Source: Glycomyces fuscus (lineage in GTDB: Bacteria > Actinomycetota > Actinomycetes > Streptosporangiales > Streptosporangiaceae). Taken from it: a DNA stretch of 64,000 nt. Of this stretch, positions 1 through 9,281 are shown in pieces. A program made the position numbers and the translations under genes. The notes under the pieces were generated by a model. It worked only from the letters and a program-made list of their open reading frames with translations, had not been told where the DNA came from and did no database searches. The stretch spans positions 62,001 to 126,000 of the forward strand of contig NYMS01000016.1 of the NCBI GenBank assembly GCA_002529455.1, written 5' to 3'. Each line of letters opens with the position of its first letter. Position 1 is the first letter of the stretch.

Positions 1-594
1 CACCAGCGGGCGCAGGCGGTCGTTGCGGGCGAGCAGGTCCACGAGGGCGGTCATCGGGCGGGACACGGCGAGGGAGACCAGGACCGCGACGGCGGCGCCG
101 ACGAGGAGGCCGACGGTGACGTCGTGCGGGTAGTGGGCGCCGACGAAGACCCGGGAGAAGGCCTCCAGGACGGCGAGCAGGACGGCGAGGACCGCGATGC
201 GGCGCCAGGCCAGGACGAGCGCCGCGGCGGCGGCACCCGCGATCGCCGCGTGGTTGCTCGGGAAGGACCAGTCGCCGACCGGGTCGCAGGTGGCGATCGT
301 GGCCAGGTCGGTCATCGCCTGGCAGGGGCGCATCTGCTCGAAGAACGTCTTCACCGTGCGGCTGACCGCGTAGGCGACGACGGTGGCGACGGGGGCGAAC
401 AGGGCCAGGCCGACCAGGCGGGAGTCCACGGAGCGGGCGCGCCACCAGGCGGCGAGGAACAAGGCGGCGAACACGCCGAGGAAGAGGTCGGTGCCCACGT
501 GGGCGACGCTCTGGACCCAGGGGTCCAGGTCCGCCGCGAACTCGACCACGGCCCGCGACCAGGCGGCGCTGACAGCAAGGATCTCGGAGACCAT
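1..594 (-). CDS. PAP2-family membrane phosphatase (3' end cut by window)
   Basis: Phosphatidic-acid-phosphatase (PAP2) superfamily membrane enzyme that removes phosphate from lipid phosphates such as undecaprenyl pyrophosphate or phosphatidate. The reading frame runs 198 codons from the ATG at 594 to the window edge with no stop, so the C-terminus is missing. All three family motifs are visible: KTFFEQMRP (K-x6-RP), PSNHA (variant of PSGH) and SRVFVGAHYPHD (SR-x5-H-x3-D). Hydrophobic helices surround them. The gene is divergent from rraA. The substrate cannot be told from sequence. The Asn in PSNHA replaces the usual Gly and occurs in part of the family. Confidence 0.85.
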   Translation of the reverse strand, partial: MVSEILAVSAAWSRAVVEFAADLDPWVQSVAHVGTDLFLGVFAALFLAAWWRARSVDSRLVGLALFAPVATVVAYAVSRTVKTFFEQMRPCQAMTDLATIATCDPVGDWSFPSNHAAIAGAAAAALVLAWRRIAVLAVLLAVLEAFSRVFVGAHYPHDVTVGLLVGAAVAVLVSLAVSRPMTALVDLLARNDRLRPLV

Positions 595-879
595 CTCTCT
601 CCATCGAGTCGGTCGGGGGGAGGATCGCGCAGGGGGGAGGAACTGGGCGACGTCCCGTCCAGAAATGACGGGATTCCCACGATTTGGTGACAGGAAAGGC
701 TTCATCCTGTCATCGACCGGAGCTTCTCGGGCCCGCGAAACGGCCGTACCGACGAAAGAGACGGGCGGCACCGACGAAGGAGTCGGCCGTGCCGCCCGGA
801 AGGCCTGGCGTACCGGTGAGTAGCTTGGGGGTGACCACCTTTCGGCGGTGCCCATCCGCCCTCCCGAGACGGAGCCCTG
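595..879. other. Divergent intergenic region with two hairpins
   Basis: Region between the divergent PAP2 and rraA starts. It holds an inverted repeat TGACAGGA/TCCTGTCA (688-695 and 705-712, 9-nt loop). A second hairpin is CGGGCGGCAC/GTGCCGCCCG (762-771 and 789-798), with inner CGAC/GTCG pairing. Hairpins between divergent starts are unexpected as terminators; they may be operators, a leader or a small RNA. No gene is seen. Confidence 0.4.
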
Positions 880-1368
880 ATGACCCCGAACTTCTCCACA
901 GCGGACCTCGTCGACGACCACGGCGACACCCTGCGAAGCTGCTCCACGCAGTTCCGCCGTTTCGGCGGGCGCGCGGTGTTCTCCGGACGGATCCGCACGG
1001 TCAAGTGCCACGAGGACAACGGCCTGGTCAAGCAGGTCCTCAACACCCCGGGCGACGGCGCGGTCCTGGTGGTGGACGGCGGCGGCTCGCTGCGGTCGGC
1101 CCTGATGGGCGACATGATCGCCGAGGCGGCCGTGGCCAACGGCTGGTCCGGCGCGGTGATCTTCGGCGCGGTCCGCGACACCCGCGCCCTGGGCCTCCTG
1201 GACCTGGGGGTGAAGGCGCTGGGATCCAACCCCCGCAAGTCCCTCAAGGACGCCGCCGGACGCCTGGACGTGGCCGTGACCTTCGGCGACGTCACGTTCG
1301 TGCCGGGCGAGTGGCTCTACAGCGACGAGGACGGCGTGGTGGTGAACGCCGAGGAGATCCGGCTCTGA
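880..1368 (+). CDS. rraA: RraA-family protein (regulator of RNase E activity A-like)
   Basis: A 162-residue protein of the RraA/MenG-like family. Members either inhibit RNase E or act as 4-hydroxy-4-methyl-2-oxoglutarate aldolase / oxaloacetate decarboxylase. The family core is visible as [17 protein letters not shown] followed by [17 protein letters not shown], including the conserved G-x-V-R-D-T segment that lines the active or binding site. Length matches the bacterial RraA family (about 160 residues). ATG 880 is chosen because GGAG lies 5 nt upstream. The RNase E role and the aldolase role cannot be separated from sequence alone. Confidence 0.85.
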   Translation: MTPNFSTADLVDDHGDTLRSCSTQFRRFGGRAVFSGRIRTVKCHEDNGLVKQVLNTPGDGAVLVVDGGGSLRSALMGDMIAEAAVANGWSGAVIFGAVRDTRALGLLDLGVKALGSNPRKSLKDAAGRLDVAVTFGDVTFVPGEWLYSDEDGVVVNAEEIRL

Positions 1369-1435
1369 CGCCGGGCCGGGCGGAGGCGAACGGGGGATGT
1401 CGCGGCGGTGACCTCCCCCGGCGCCCGCGCCGTCG

Positions 1436-1602
1436 CGGCTGTCGGAGCGCGAGGAGGGGTGGCGCGGCTGGTGGGCACGGGCGCCACCGACCGGGGGATC
1501 GCGCGGGCCCTGTTCACCACCGGGGGCACCGCCAAGAACCACGTGACGAGCGTCCCGCGCAGGCTCGGCCCGCGCGACCGCACCCGGCCCGCCCTGTGGG
1601 TG
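1436..1602 (+). pseudogene. Remnant of a LuxR-type HTH domain with a frameshift
   Basis: The frame at 1408 reads VARLVGTGATDRGIARALF, then GTAKNHV and RTRPALWV. This follows a LuxR/NarL C-terminal helix-turn-helix from its second residue block to its end. The start of the same domain, LSEREE, is in a different frame at 1439-1456. Joining them needs one frameshift inside the G-rich run at 1454-1459. No receiver domain lies upstream and no stop closes the frame. I read it as a decayed regulator gene fragment. A sequencing error in the G run could explain the shift but not the missing N-terminal part. Confidence 0.6.
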
Positions 1603-1638
1603 AACGGGCGCCAGCGGCCCCCGGGAGGGGCCGCGGGC

Positions 1639-2292
1639 TCAGGCGGAGAACTCCTCGCTCGCGTCGGCGAGGATGTCGAGCACCACGATCGGGTCGGGCA
1701 GGACCACCGATCCGCCCGCCGCGCGCGGGGTGCGGATCCAGGTGACCCGGCCGCCGGAGGGCAGCAGCGAGGGGGCGCCGAGCACGAAGCTGTCCCGGCA
1801 GTGCCAGCGCAGCCCCGGCATCTCCTCCACGGCCTCGGGCACGCAGTCCAGGTGGCAGGACCACCACTCGTCCTCGTCCACCGGCGAGCGGGTGGCGACG
1901 AAGAACAGGTAGCGCGAGGACTCCACCGCCGCGACCGGGCCGGCGGGCACGCCCGAGCGGCCCATGCGCGCCAGCGCCATCACGCCCGCCTCGCGGGGGA
2001 CGTCGAACACGTCGAAGACCCGGCCGGTGGGCAGGATGATGTTCGCCTCGGGGGTGGCCGTCCACCACCGCCGGATGGTGTCGGTGTCGGTGCTGGCCTC
2101 CACGCCCCAGGCCATCGTCACCGGGTGCGCGGCGGGGTCGGGACAGCCCATCCGGTCACAGCTGCACGCGCGGTCCTGGCCCGGCGCGGTGCCGCGCGCC
2201 ACCGGCCAGCCCAGCTCCGCGTAGCCCAGAGCGGCGTCCAGCATGCTGTCCGCCGCATGGCGGCGCTTACGTCGGTACAGAACCTCGGCCAT
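1639..2292 (-). CDS. Bifunctional primase/polymerase (prim-pol)-like protein
   Basis: 217-residue protein resembling actinobacterial proteins annotated as bifunctional DNA primase/polymerase N-terminal domain. Visible features are an N-terminal helix with AALGYAELGWPV, a CDRMGCPDPAAHP cysteine/histidine segment, and TDTDTIRRWWTATPEANI, typical of the prim-pol fold in this lineage. I do not see a helicase domain, so it is a stand-alone domain. The start ATG follows GGGGAGG at good spacing. It is the last gene of the rex-hem operon, 99 bp after hemB. Its biochemical role is unknown; the catalytic DxD of true primases is not clearly recognisable, so it may be a regulatory relative. Confidence 0.6.
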   Translation of the reverse strand: MAEVLYRRKRRHAADSMLDAALGYAELGWPVARGTAPGQDRACSCDRMGCPDPAAHPVTMAWGVEASTDTDTIRRWWTATPEANIILPTGRVFDVFDVPREAGVMALARMGRSGVPAGPVAAVESSRYLFFVATRSPVDEDEWWSCHLDCVPEAVEEMPGLRWHCRDSFVLGAPSLLPSGGRVTWIRTPRAAGGSVVLPDPIVVLDILADASEEFSA

Positions 2293-2391
2293 GGAGCCTC
2301 CCCGGTGTTCACTCGTGTTCCAGGCGCGGCCTCGCCGTCGTGGGAGGCCCGGCGCCCGGAGACCGCGACCGGGGCGAGGGGCCTGGTCGCG

Positions 2392-3390
2392 CTACCGCAG
2401 CAGGCGGGCGGCCTCGGTCGCCCAGTAGGTGAGGATCTGCTCGGCCCCCGCCCTCCGGTAGGAGGTCAGGGTCTCCATGATGGCCCGCTCGCGGTCGATC
2501 CAGCCCCGCTCCGCGGCCGCCTCGATCATCGCGTACTCGCCGCTGACCTGGTAGGCCGACACGGGTACCGGGGAGGCCTCGGCCACCTTGGCCACGATGT
2601 CGAGGTAGGCCAGACCGGGTTTGACCATCACCATGTCCGCGCCCTCGGCGACGTCCAGGGCGACCTCGCGCAGTGCCTCGCGCGCGTTGGCGGGGTCCTG
2701 CTGGTAGCCGGAGCGGTCGCCGAACCGCGGTGCGCCCTCCGCGGCCTCGCGGAAGGGTCCGTAGAACGCCGAGGCGTACTTGGCGGCGTAGGCCAGGATC
2801 GGCACCTGGTCGTGCCCGGTGCGGTCCAGCCCGGCCCGGATCGCCGCCACCTGGCCGTCCATCATGCCGCTGGGCGCCACCACGGCGGCGCCCGCCTCGG
2901 CCTGGGCTGCGGCGACGGACGCGTACCGCTCCAGGGTGAGGTCGTTGTCGACGTGCCCGTCGACCTCCAGCGGACCGCAGTGGCCGTGGTCGGTGTACTC
3001 GCACAGGCACAGGTCGGCCATCACCACGAGGTCCTCGCCGACCTCGGCGGACAGGTCGCGCAGGGCGACCTGGACGATCCCCTCGGGGTCGTCGGCGGCA
3101 GAGCCGCCCGCGTCCTTGTGCGCGGGGATACCGAACAGCATCAGCCCGCCGACCCCGGCGGCGGCCGCCTCGTGGGCGGCCTTGCGCAGGCTGTCGCGCG
3201 TGTGCTGCACCTGGCCGGGCATCGAGGAGATGGCCACCGGCTCGGTGATGCCCTCCTTGACGAACATCGGCAGGACGAGGTCCTCGGGCCGGACCCGGGT
3301 CTCGGCGACCAGGCGGCGCAGCGCCGGTCCGCGGCGCAGGCGCCGCGGCCGGACCGCGGGGAAGGCGGCGTCGTTGCTGGAGGCGTTCAT
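2392..3390 (-). CDS. hemB: Delta-aminolevulinic acid dehydratase (porphobilinogen synthase)
   Basis: Condenses two 5-aminolevulinate molecules to porphobilinogen in the cytoplasm, the second committed step of tetrapyrrole synthesis. The 332-residue length is normal. Seen in order: an N-terminal arm ending [14 protein letters not shown], the metal site [14 protein letters not shown] with three cysteines (zinc-dependent type), the Schiff-base lysine segment [15 protein letters not shown] and the second active-site lysine in [11 protein letters not shown]. The open frame continues far upstream antisense, but ATG 3390 gives the family N-terminus. It is fourth in the leftward heme operon, 47 bp downstream of the cobA/hemD fusion. 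Confidence 0.96.
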   Translation of the reverse strand: MNASSNDAAFPAVRPRRLRRGPALRRLVAETRVRPEDLVLPMFVKEGITEPVAISSMPGQVQHTRDSLRKAAHEAAAAGVGGLMLFGIPAHKDAGGSAADDPEGIVQVALRDLSAEVGEDLVVMADLCLCEYTDHGHCGPLEVDGHVDNDLTLERYASVAAAQAEAGAAVVAPSGMMDGQVAAIRAGLDRTGHDQVPILAYAAKYASAFYGPFREAAEGAPRFGDRSGYQQDPANAREALREVALDVAEGADMVMVKPGLAYLDIVAKVAEASPVPVSAYQVSGEYAMIEAAAERGWIDRERAIMETLTSYRRAGAEQILTYWATEAARLLR

Positions 3391-3437
3391 CGCGGGGCTC
3401 CCGGTGAAGGTTCGTGCGTCGGTGGCGGCGTGGTCTC

Positions 3438-5123
3438 TCAGAGCTTGCGGCGGCGACCGCGCCTCTTCTGGCTGGGCTTGAGGACGGGCTTGCCCGCGTC
3501 GACGGCCTCGCGCCTCTTTGCGGCACCGTACTCCGAGAGGGCCTGCGCGAGGGCCGAAACCGAGGCTTTGGGCGCCACGACGTCGACGCGCAGGCCGAAC
3601 TCGATCGCCGTCTTCTCCGTCTCGGGTCCGATGACGGCGATGGCGGTGGTGTTGTGCGGCTTGCCCGCGATCCCCACCAGGTTGCGCACCGTGGAGGAGG
3701 ACGTGAACAGCACCGCGTCGAAGCCGCCGCCCTTGATCGCCTCGCGGACGGGCGCGGGCGGGGGCGCGGCGCGCACGGTGCGGTAGGCGGTGACGTCGTC
3801 GACCTCCCAGCCGAGCTTGTCCAGCCCGGCGGAGAGGGTCTCGGTGGCGATGTCGGCGCGCGGCAGCAGGACCCGCTCGATCGGGTCGATCTCGGCGTCG
3901 TAGGGCGGCCACACCGAGACCAGGCCCGAGCTGGACTGCTCGTCCTCGGGCGGGGCCAGGTCGGGCTGGATACCGAACTCGCGCACGGCGCGGGCGGTGG
4001 CCTCGCCGACGACGGCGACCTTGACCCCGGCGAACGCGCGCGCGTCCAGGCCGTAGGACTCCAGGCGCTCGCGGATCGCCCGGACCGCGTTGACGGAGGT
4101 GAAGGCCACCCACTGGTAGCGGCCGGTGACCAGGCCGCGGACGGCCCGCTCCATCTGCTGCGGGGTGCGCGGCGGCTCCACGGAGATGGTGGGCACCTCC
4201 TCGGGCACCGCACCGTAGCCGCGCAGCTGGTCGGACAGGGCGGCGGCCTGCTCCTTGGTGCGGGGCACCAGGACGCGCCAGCCGAACAGCGGCCGGGTCT
4301 CGTACCAGGACAGGTCGGACTGGCGGGCCGCGGCGGAGCCGACGATCATCAGCGCGGGCGCGGTGACGTGGTGGCCCTTGGCGTCCTTGGCCTTGAGCTC
4401 GGCGACGAGCCGGCCCAGGGTGGAGGAGACCGTGGTCTGGCGGGTGGTGCCGCCCGCGCGCACGACCGCGACGGGGGTCGTGGCGGGCCGCCCGCCGGCG
4501 ATGAGGGTCTTGCACAGCACGTCGAAACCGGGGCCCTGGTGCTCGACCGGCTCCCCCGCGGGCGCGTCGCCGCCCATGACGACCAGGGTGGCGCCGCTGG
4601 CGGCGGCCTCGTGCCAGTCGATCTCCCCCCCGCCGTGCGCGCGGGCGTTGAGCACGCGCACCTCGGGACTGTCCTCCAGCAGCGGCACACCCGCGAAGGT
4701 CGGCACGGAGGTGATGGCGGAGACGCCGGGGGCGACCTCGACCTCGATCCCGGCCTCGTGGCAGGCGGAGACCAGTTCGGCGCCGCGGCAGCCGAAGAAC
4801 GGGTCTCCGGAGTAGAGGCGGACCACCCGCTGCCCGTCGCGTGCGCGGGCCACCGCCAGGGCGTTGACGTCGCCGCCGCACTCGCCCGCCTCGATCACGG
4901 AGACGTCCTCGGAGCAGTGGGAGAGGAGTTCGTCGCGAAAGTCCGAGAGCTCCTCGGCGGCGGGCTCGCGCAGGGTGATGACCACGTCGGCGCGGCTCAG
5001 CAGTTCGGCACCGCGCAGGGTGAGCAGGTCGGCGCCGCCCGGCCCGGAACCGACCAGGGCGACGTGCCCGGCCCGCGCGGCGGCGCGCGGCTCCTCCGGC
5101 TGGGGGTTGGCGTTGGCGTTCAC
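3438..5123 (-). CDS. cobA/hemD: Uroporphyrinogen-III C-methyltransferase / uroporphyrinogen-III synthase fusion
   Basis: 561-residue two-domain cytoplasmic enzyme. Residues about 19-272 are SUMT (CobA-like): [11 protein letters not shown] at the SAM site, YSGDPFFG, and [11 protein letters not shown]. This half methylates uroporphyrinogen III to precorrin-2 for siroheme and B12. Residues about 278-525 are HemD-like, starting [12 protein letters not shown] and containing [13 protein letters not shown]; this half closes hydroxymethylbilane to uroporphyrinogen III. The C-terminus is a lysine/arginine-rich tail. Such fusions are common in actinobacteria. It sits between hemC and hemB, so one operon covers the path from glutamyl-tRNA to the heme/siroheme branch point. 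Confidence 0.95.
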   Translation of the reverse strand: MNANANPQPEEPRAAARAGHVALVGSGPGGADLLTLRGAELLSRADVVITLREPAAEELSDFRDELLSHCSEDVSVIEAGECGGDVNALAVARARDGQRVVRLYSGDPFFGCRGAELVSACHEAGIEVEVAPGVSAITSVPTFAGVPLLEDSPEVRVLNARAHGGGEIDWHEAAASGATLVVMGGDAPAGEPVEHQGPGFDVLCKTLIAGGRPATTPVAVVRAGGTTRQTTVSSTLGRLVAELKAKDAKGHHVTAPALMIVGSAAARQSDLSWYETRPLFGWRVLVPRTKEQAAALSDQLRGYGAVPEEVPTISVEPPRTPQQMERAVRGLVTGRYQWVAFTSVNAVRAIRERLESYGLDARAFAGVKVAVVGEATARAVREFGIQPDLAPPEDEQSSSGLVSVWPPYDAEIDPIERVLLPRADIATETLSAGLDKLGWEVDDVTAYRTVRAAPPPAPVREAIKGGGFDAVLFTSSSTVRNLVGIAGKPHNTTAIAVIGPETEKTAIEFGLRVDVVAPKASVSALAQALSEYGAAKRREAVDAGKPVLKPSQKRRGRRRKL

Positions 5124-5222
5124 GTACTGGCTCCTCTGTGTGGGTCGCCGCGCCCCGGTGTGCGGTGTCGGGGGCGGCGGTACGGCGGGCCCAGGCCGAG
5201 GAGGCCCGCCGGCTGCTCCTGC

Positions 5223-6230
5223 TTAGGGCGTGTCCCTCTCCGCGAAGGCCTCGGCCACGATGCGGTCGGCTCCCTCGGCGATCATCTGGCGGGCCAGGTC
5301 CCGGCCGAGCGCGGTGGCGGCGGCCAGGTCCCCGGGCGAGGCGAGGTCGGCGGTGCGCTCGCGGCGCACGGCCTGGGCCCCGTTCGTGGCGACCACGGCG
5401 GCCCGCAGGCGCAGGCGGCCCGCGTCGGCGTCGTACTGGGCGTAGGCGCCGACCGGGGCGGCGCACCCGGCCTCCAGTTCGGCGAGCACGGTGCGCTCGG
5501 CGACGACCTCGGCGCGGGTGGCGGGGTGGTCGACCGAGGCCAGGTAGGCGAGGTCCCCGGCGAGGCGCTCGGCGGAGCACTCGACGGCGAGGGCGCCCTG
5601 GCCGGGCGCGGGCAGCATCTGCTCGGGCTCGAAGACCTCGGTGACGTCGTCCACCCGGCCGACCCGGCCGAGTCCGGCGTAGGCCAGGACGACGGCGTCG
5701 AGCTCGCCGGAGGCCACCTTGCCCAGGCGGGTCTCGGCGTTGCCGCGGATGGGGACGAAGACCAGGTCCGGGCGCAGCGCGGCGAGCTGGGCGACCCGGC
5801 GCGGGGAGCCGGTGCCGATCCTGGCTCCCGCGGGCAGGTCGGCGAACTTCAGCCCGTCGCGCGCGCACAGGGCGTCGCGCGGGTCGTCGCGCTCGGGGAT
5901 GGCGGCCAGCACGAGCCCCTCGGCGGGCGCGGTGGGCAGGTCCTTGAGCGAGTGGACGGCGAAGTCGACGCCACCCGCGTGGAGCTCGTCGCGCAGGGCG
6001 TTGACGAACACGCCGGTGCCGCCGAGCTGGGTCAGGTGCGCCTTGGTGACGTCGCCGAAGCTGGTGATCAGCTCCAGCTCGATCACCCTGCCGGTGCGTT
6101 CGGTGATGGCGTCGGCGACCATCCGCGACTGGCTGGTGGCCATGGTGCTGCGGCGGGTGCCGAGCCTGGCCGGGGTGCCGTGGGCGGATGCGCCGTCGGC
6201 GGGCGTGCCGTGGGCGGGCGTGCCGGTCAT
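5223..6230 (-). CDS. hemC: Porphobilinogen deaminase (hydroxymethylbilane synthase)
   Basis: Polymerises four porphobilinogens to hydroxymethylbilane using a covalent dipyrromethane cofactor. Motifs in its 335 residues: [11 protein letters not shown] near the N-terminus, [19 protein letters not shown], and the cofactor-cysteine loop [13 protein letters not shown]. The start ATG overlaps the hemA stop as ATGA, which indicates translational coupling. An unusual N-terminal extension of about 23 residues is rich in [12 protein letters not shown] repeats; an internal start nearer LGTRRSTMA is possible but I see no better Shine-Dalgarno there. Confidence 0.95.
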   Translation of the reverse strand: MTGTPAHGTPADGASAHGTPARLGTRRSTMATSQSRMVADAITERTGRVIELELITSFGDVTKAHLTQLGGTGVFVNALRDELHAGGVDFAVHSLKDLPTAPAEGLVLAAIPERDDPRDALCARDGLKFADLPAGARIGTGSPRRVAQLAALRPDLVFVPIRGNAETRLGKVASGELDAVVLAYAGLGRVGRVDDVTEVFEPEQMLPAPGQGALAVECSAERLAGDLAYLASVDHPATRAEVVAERTVLAELEAGCAAPVGAYAQYDADAGRLRLRAAVVATNGAQAVRRERTADLASPGDLAAATALGRDLARQMIAEGADRIVAEAFAERDTP

Positions 6231-7732
6231 GACTTCTCCTGTGCGGTCCGTGCCGCGGTGGCGGTGCCCTCGGGGGCGGTGAGCGCCTCCGGGCTTCCGG
6301 GGTCGAGTGCGAAGAGCTCCCGCAGGGCCGCCTCGTAGGACTCCCCGTCCGGAGCGGCGGCCAGTTCCTTGACGCGCACGGTCGGTCTGTGCAGGAGCTT
6401 GTCCGCGACGCGGCGCATGGCGCGGCTGATCTCCTCGCGCGTGCGGTCGTCGAGGTCGTCGGGCAGGCGGCCGTGCAGGCGCGACAGCTCGGCTTCCACC
6501 ACGTCCCTGGCCTGGGCGCGCAGGGCGACGACGGTGGGGGTCACCTGGTGGGCGCGGCGGACCGCGCGGAACTCGGTGACCTCCTCGTCGACGATGCCGC
6601 GCACGAGGGTGAGGGCGCTGTCGCGTCCGGTGTCGGCGTCGGGCGCGGTGGCGGCGGCCTGGCGCAGGTCCTCGATGTCGACCAGGCGTACACCGGGCAG
6701 CTCGCGCACGGCCGGGTCGATGTCGCGGGGCAGCGCGAGGTCGAGGAAGACCAGGGGCCGCGTGCGCCCCTCGGTGGCGGCGGCCACGGCGTCGGCGGTC
6801 AGGACGAGGCCCTGGGCGCCGGTGCAGGAGATGACGAGGTCCACCTCGGCCAGGGCGTCGGCGGCGTCGGCGAAGGGGACGGCGCGGGCGTCGACGGTCT
6901 CGTAGGCCTCGGTGAGGCACTCGGACAGGCGCGCGGCCCGCTCGAAGGTGCGGTTGGCCACGACGACCGCCTCGGCGCCCTGGCGGGAGACGGTGTTGGC
7001 GGACAGGGCGCTCATGGACCCGGCGCCGAGGACGAGGACGCGCACGCCGGTGAGGGGGCCGTGCGCGGGCCGGGCGAGCCCGGGCGCGTCGCCGGTGTCG
7101 CCCGGGGCCTCGGACATGGGGCAGCCTGCGGGGGGCACGGAGCCCACGGCCTGGACGGTCTGGTCGGCGGTGGTCTGGGGCGCGCCGGTCGGGCCGAGCC
7201 CGAGGCCGCCGGAGGCGACGGTGAGGCCGAAGCTGACCATGTCGGCGCCCGCGTGGTCGAGGTGGGTCTCGGTGTGGGCGCGCTTGCCCACGCGCAGGGC
7301 GCGCTGGCCGAGGTCGTTGAGGACGCGGCCGACGGAACCGGTCTCCTGGCCCTCCTTGAGGGCGTCGCGCACCTGGCCGAGGATCTGGCCCTCGCCGAGG
7401 ACCATGGAGTCGAGCCCGCAGGTGACGGAGAACAGGTGCTGGACCGCGCGGTCCTCGTAGTGGACGTAGAGGTGCTCGGAGAGTTCTCCGAGGGGGACCC
7501 CCGTGTGCCAGGAGAGGAGCTCGGTGATGGCCGAGACGCCGCCGTGGAAGGCGGAGACGTCCGCGTAGACCTCGGTGCGGTTGCAGGTGGAGACCACCAT
7601 GACCTCGTTGACGGGTTCGGAGCCGACCATCTCCGCGACCGCGTTGCTGCGGGTCTCCCCGTTCAGCGCGACACGTTCGAGGAGCGCCACCGGCGAACTC
7701 CGATGGCTCAACCCCACGGCCAGGACACTCAT
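6227..7732 (-). CDS. hemA: Glutamyl-tRNA reductase
   Basis: Reduces glutamyl-tRNA(Glu) to glutamate-1-semialdehyde with NADPH, the first and controlling step of the C5 heme path. The start ATG 7732 gives the family N-terminus [15 protein letters not shown]. The catalytic cysteine is C50 in [24 protein letters not shown] follows, and the NADPH Rossmann loop is [13 protein letters not shown] near residue 235. Length is 501 residues, longer than the usual 420-460, because about 45 Pro/Gly/Thr-rich residues are inserted around 180-226, between the catalytic and NADPH domains. Long insertions here are also known in some other actinobacteria. Confidence 0.95.
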   Translation of the reverse strand: MSVLAVGLSHRSSPVALLERVALNGETRSNAVAEMVGSEPVNEVMVVSTCNRTEVYADVSAFHGGVSAITELLSWHTGVPLGELSEHLYVHYEDRAVQHLFSVTCGLDSMVLGEGQILGQVRDALKEGQETGSVGRVLNDLGQRALRVGKRAHTETHLDHAGADMVSFGLTVASGGLGLGPTGAPQTTADQTVQAVGSVPPAGCPMSEAPGDTGDAPGLARPAHGPLTGVRVLVLGAGSMSALSANTVSRQGAEAVVVANRTFERAARLSECLTEAYETVDARAVPFADAADALAEVDLVISCTGAQGLVLTADAVAAATEGRTRPLVFLDLALPRDIDPAVRELPGVRLVDIEDLRQAAATAPDADTGRDSALTLVRGIVDEEVTEFRAVRRAHQVTPTVVALRAQARDVVEAELSRLHGRLPDDLDDRTREEISRAMRRVADKLLHRPTVRVKELAAAPDGESYEAALRELFALDPGSPEALTAPEGTATAARTAQEKS

Positions 7733-7870
7733 CCGCACTACTCCTATGCAGGCACCACACAGCGTCTTCGTATGCCCCGGCGGCGGCCAGACCACCGGAG
7801 GCGCGGCGCACGCTCGCTCATCGCCCACCGCTCATGCGGGCCTCACGGCCCGGGTCGTCCATCCCTCACG

Positions 7871-8566
7871 TCACGTCAGCTCCAGTCCCGCGCGTTCCGC
7901 GCCGCGGCCGTCGCCACCGGCCCTGCGCTGCGCGTGGAAGGCGAGGATCTGGAGTTCGATGGACAAGTCGACCTTACGCACATCGACCCCGTCCGGCACA
8001 TTGAGTACGACCGGCGCGAAGTTGAGGATGCTGGCCACCCCCGCCTCGACGAAGCGTGTCGCCACGCCCTGGGCGGAGGCCGCCGGTGTCGTGATGACAC
8101 CGATGGAAACTCTCTCGGAACGGACAACCTCCTCCAGGTTGTCAATATGCCTCACGTCCAGGGACGCGACGCTCTGCCCCACCATCGCCGGGTCCGCGTC
8201 GAGCAGCGCCGCGATGCGGAACCCGCGGGTCCCGAACCCCCCGTAGTTGGCCAGTGCGCGGCCCAGGTTGCCGATGCCGGCGATGGCCACGGCCCAGTCC
8301 TGGGTGAGACCAAGCTCACGCGAGATCTGGTAGACGAGGTACTCCACCTCGTAACCCACCCCGCGCGTCCCGTAGGAGCCGAGATGGGACAGGTCCTTGC
8401 GCAGCTTGGCGGAGTTCACGCCGGCCGCGGAGGCGAGGTCCTCGGAGGAGACGGTGAGGGTGCCGCGGTCCTGGAGGGCCTGCAACGCGCGCAGGTAGAC
8501 GGGGAGCCGGGCCACGGTGGCCTCCGGGATGCCCCTCTCCCGGGGCCGTGGTGGACGACTGGTCAC
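7871..8566 (-). CDS. rex: Redox-sensing transcriptional repressor Rex
   Basis: DNA-binding sensor of the NADH/NAD+ ratio; NADH releases it from its operators and derepresses respiratory and heme genes. Order: N-terminal winged helix (RLPVYLRALQAL, then SSEDLASAAGVNSAKLRKDLS), then a Rossmann domain with IAGIGNLGRALANYGGF, then the C-terminal domain-swap helix. I place the start at GTG 8566, with AGGAG 9 nt upstream, giving 231 residues; the frame stays open to 8686 but the extra residues are low-complexity. First gene of rex-hemACDB. A Rex site in its own promoter implies autoregulation, as known in Streptomyces. Confidence 0.95.
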   Translation of the reverse strand: MTSRPPRPRERGIPEATVARLPVYLRALQALQDRGTLTVSSEDLASAAGVNSAKLRKDLSHLGSYGTRGVGYEVEYLVYQISRELGLTQDWAVAIAGIGNLGRALANYGGFGTRGFRIAALLDADPAMVGQSVASLDVRHIDNLEEVVRSERVSIGVITTPAASAQGVATRFVEAGVASILNFAPVVLNVPDGVDVRKVDLSIELQILAFHAQRRAGGDGRGAERAGLELT

Positions 8567-8700
8567 AGGCGGGCGCTCCTGGGCAGCGGTCGGCGGGCGG
8601 GCGCGGGGGGCGGTCCGGGCGGGAGGCGGGCCGCCCGGTCCGGCCCGGGGAGCGGACGGGCTGCTGCCGCCGCACTCCCCCGGCATGTCTTGGGGTCCCT

Positions 8701-8729
8701 AGATTACGTGCTTGTGAAAGCACGCACAA
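8701..8729 (-). promoter_or_regulatory. rex-hem operon promoter (-35/-10)
   Basis: On the minus strand, -35 TTGTGC (8729-8724) and -10 TAATCT (8706-8701) are separated by exactly 17 bp. It lies about 135 bp upstream of the chosen rex start. The Rex operator covers the -35 and most of the spacer. Confidence 0.6.
8712..8729. promoter_or_regulatory. Rex operator (ROP)
   Basis: TTGTGAAAGCACGCACAA: TTGTG and CACAA arms around 8 nt, matching the Rex consensus TTGTG-n8-CACAA in both arms and spacing. It overlaps the predicted -35 and spacer, the expected position for repression by NADH-free Rex. Confidence 0.8.
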
Positions 8730-8981
8730 AGTGGGGCCCGCTGTGACGGCGGGCTCATAAGTTCCCACCGGCAAGGGCCCCGGCGCCCTCACGGAAACCC
8801 CTGGTGCGCACGTCGGCAATTCGGAACAACCAAAGAACGTCATATGTGCATATTTGTGGGCACAATCGCAGATTCCGCCCTCCACTCACCCCTCGGTGAA
8901 GCCCCCTGAGCGCTCCCGGAAACGCTTCCGCCCCGCCCATCCCTCCGGCGACACCTCCTGGGCGCCACCGCACGCGTCCGA

Positions 8982-9248
8982 TCAGCCGCCCAGGGCGGAG
9001 CGCAGGCGGTCCTCGCCCACCCTCCAGAAGTCGTGGCGGCGCCCGTCCACGAAGGTCACCGGGATCTTGTCCCAGTACTCCTCGCGCTCGTCCGCGCCGA
9101 CCCCGTCGAGCTGCTGCACCGCCCGGCTGGCGCCGAGCTCGTCCGTGACCCGCTCGATGACCCCCCACGCGTCCTCGCACAGGTGGCATCCCGGCCTGCC
9201 GAGCATCACCACGCGCGCCCGGCCCGCCCACTGGGGCGTTTCCGCCAT
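8982..9248 (-). CDS. Glutaredoxin-family thiol oxidoreductase
   Basis: 88-residue thioredoxin-fold protein. The redox motif GRPGCHLC (CxxC) sits near residue 21, and a cis-proline segment DKIPVTFVDGRR follows around residue 63, as in the glutaredoxin-like DUF836/NrdH-type families. Probably cytoplasmic, passing electrons in thiol-disulfide exchange; with mycothiol present in this organism the reductant may be mycothiol. It lies 33 bp downstream of a MoaD/ThiS-like gene in the same direction, so the two are probably cotranscribed. The substrate is unknown. Confidence 0.8.
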   Translation of the reverse strand: MAETPQWAGRARVVMLGRPGCHLCEDAWGVIERVTDELGASRAVQQLDGVGADEREEYWDKIPVTFVDGRRHDFWRVGEDRLRSALGG

Positions 9249-9281
9249 GTTCCCCTCCTGTTTCCGGAGCCGTACGGCCCC

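Larger units (their letters stand above)
8567..8981. other. Intergenic region upstream of rex
   Basis: 415 bp between the glutaredoxin stop and rex. It contains the rex promoter and operator (separate entries) and, farther upstream at 8840-8870, an AT-rich stretch with TTGTG and CACA half-sites whose spacing does not fit a second Rex box. I see no gene. Confidence 0.5.

Noticed and set aside
2392..5868. A single open frame of more than 1,100 codons on the minus strand through hemB and upstream
   Set aside because: Only the part from 3390 down matches a protein family; the rest is an Arg/Gly/Pro-rich shadow of the cobA/hemD and hemC genes, common at this GC content.
3414..6338. Long plus-strand frame of 974 codons opposite the heme genes
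   Set aside because: Antisense to well-supported genes, low-complexity Gly/Ala/Val composition, no domain or ribosome site.
8840..8870. Second Rex operator
   Set aside because: TTGTG and CACA(A) half-sites occur but with spacings of 2 or 12 nt, not 8.
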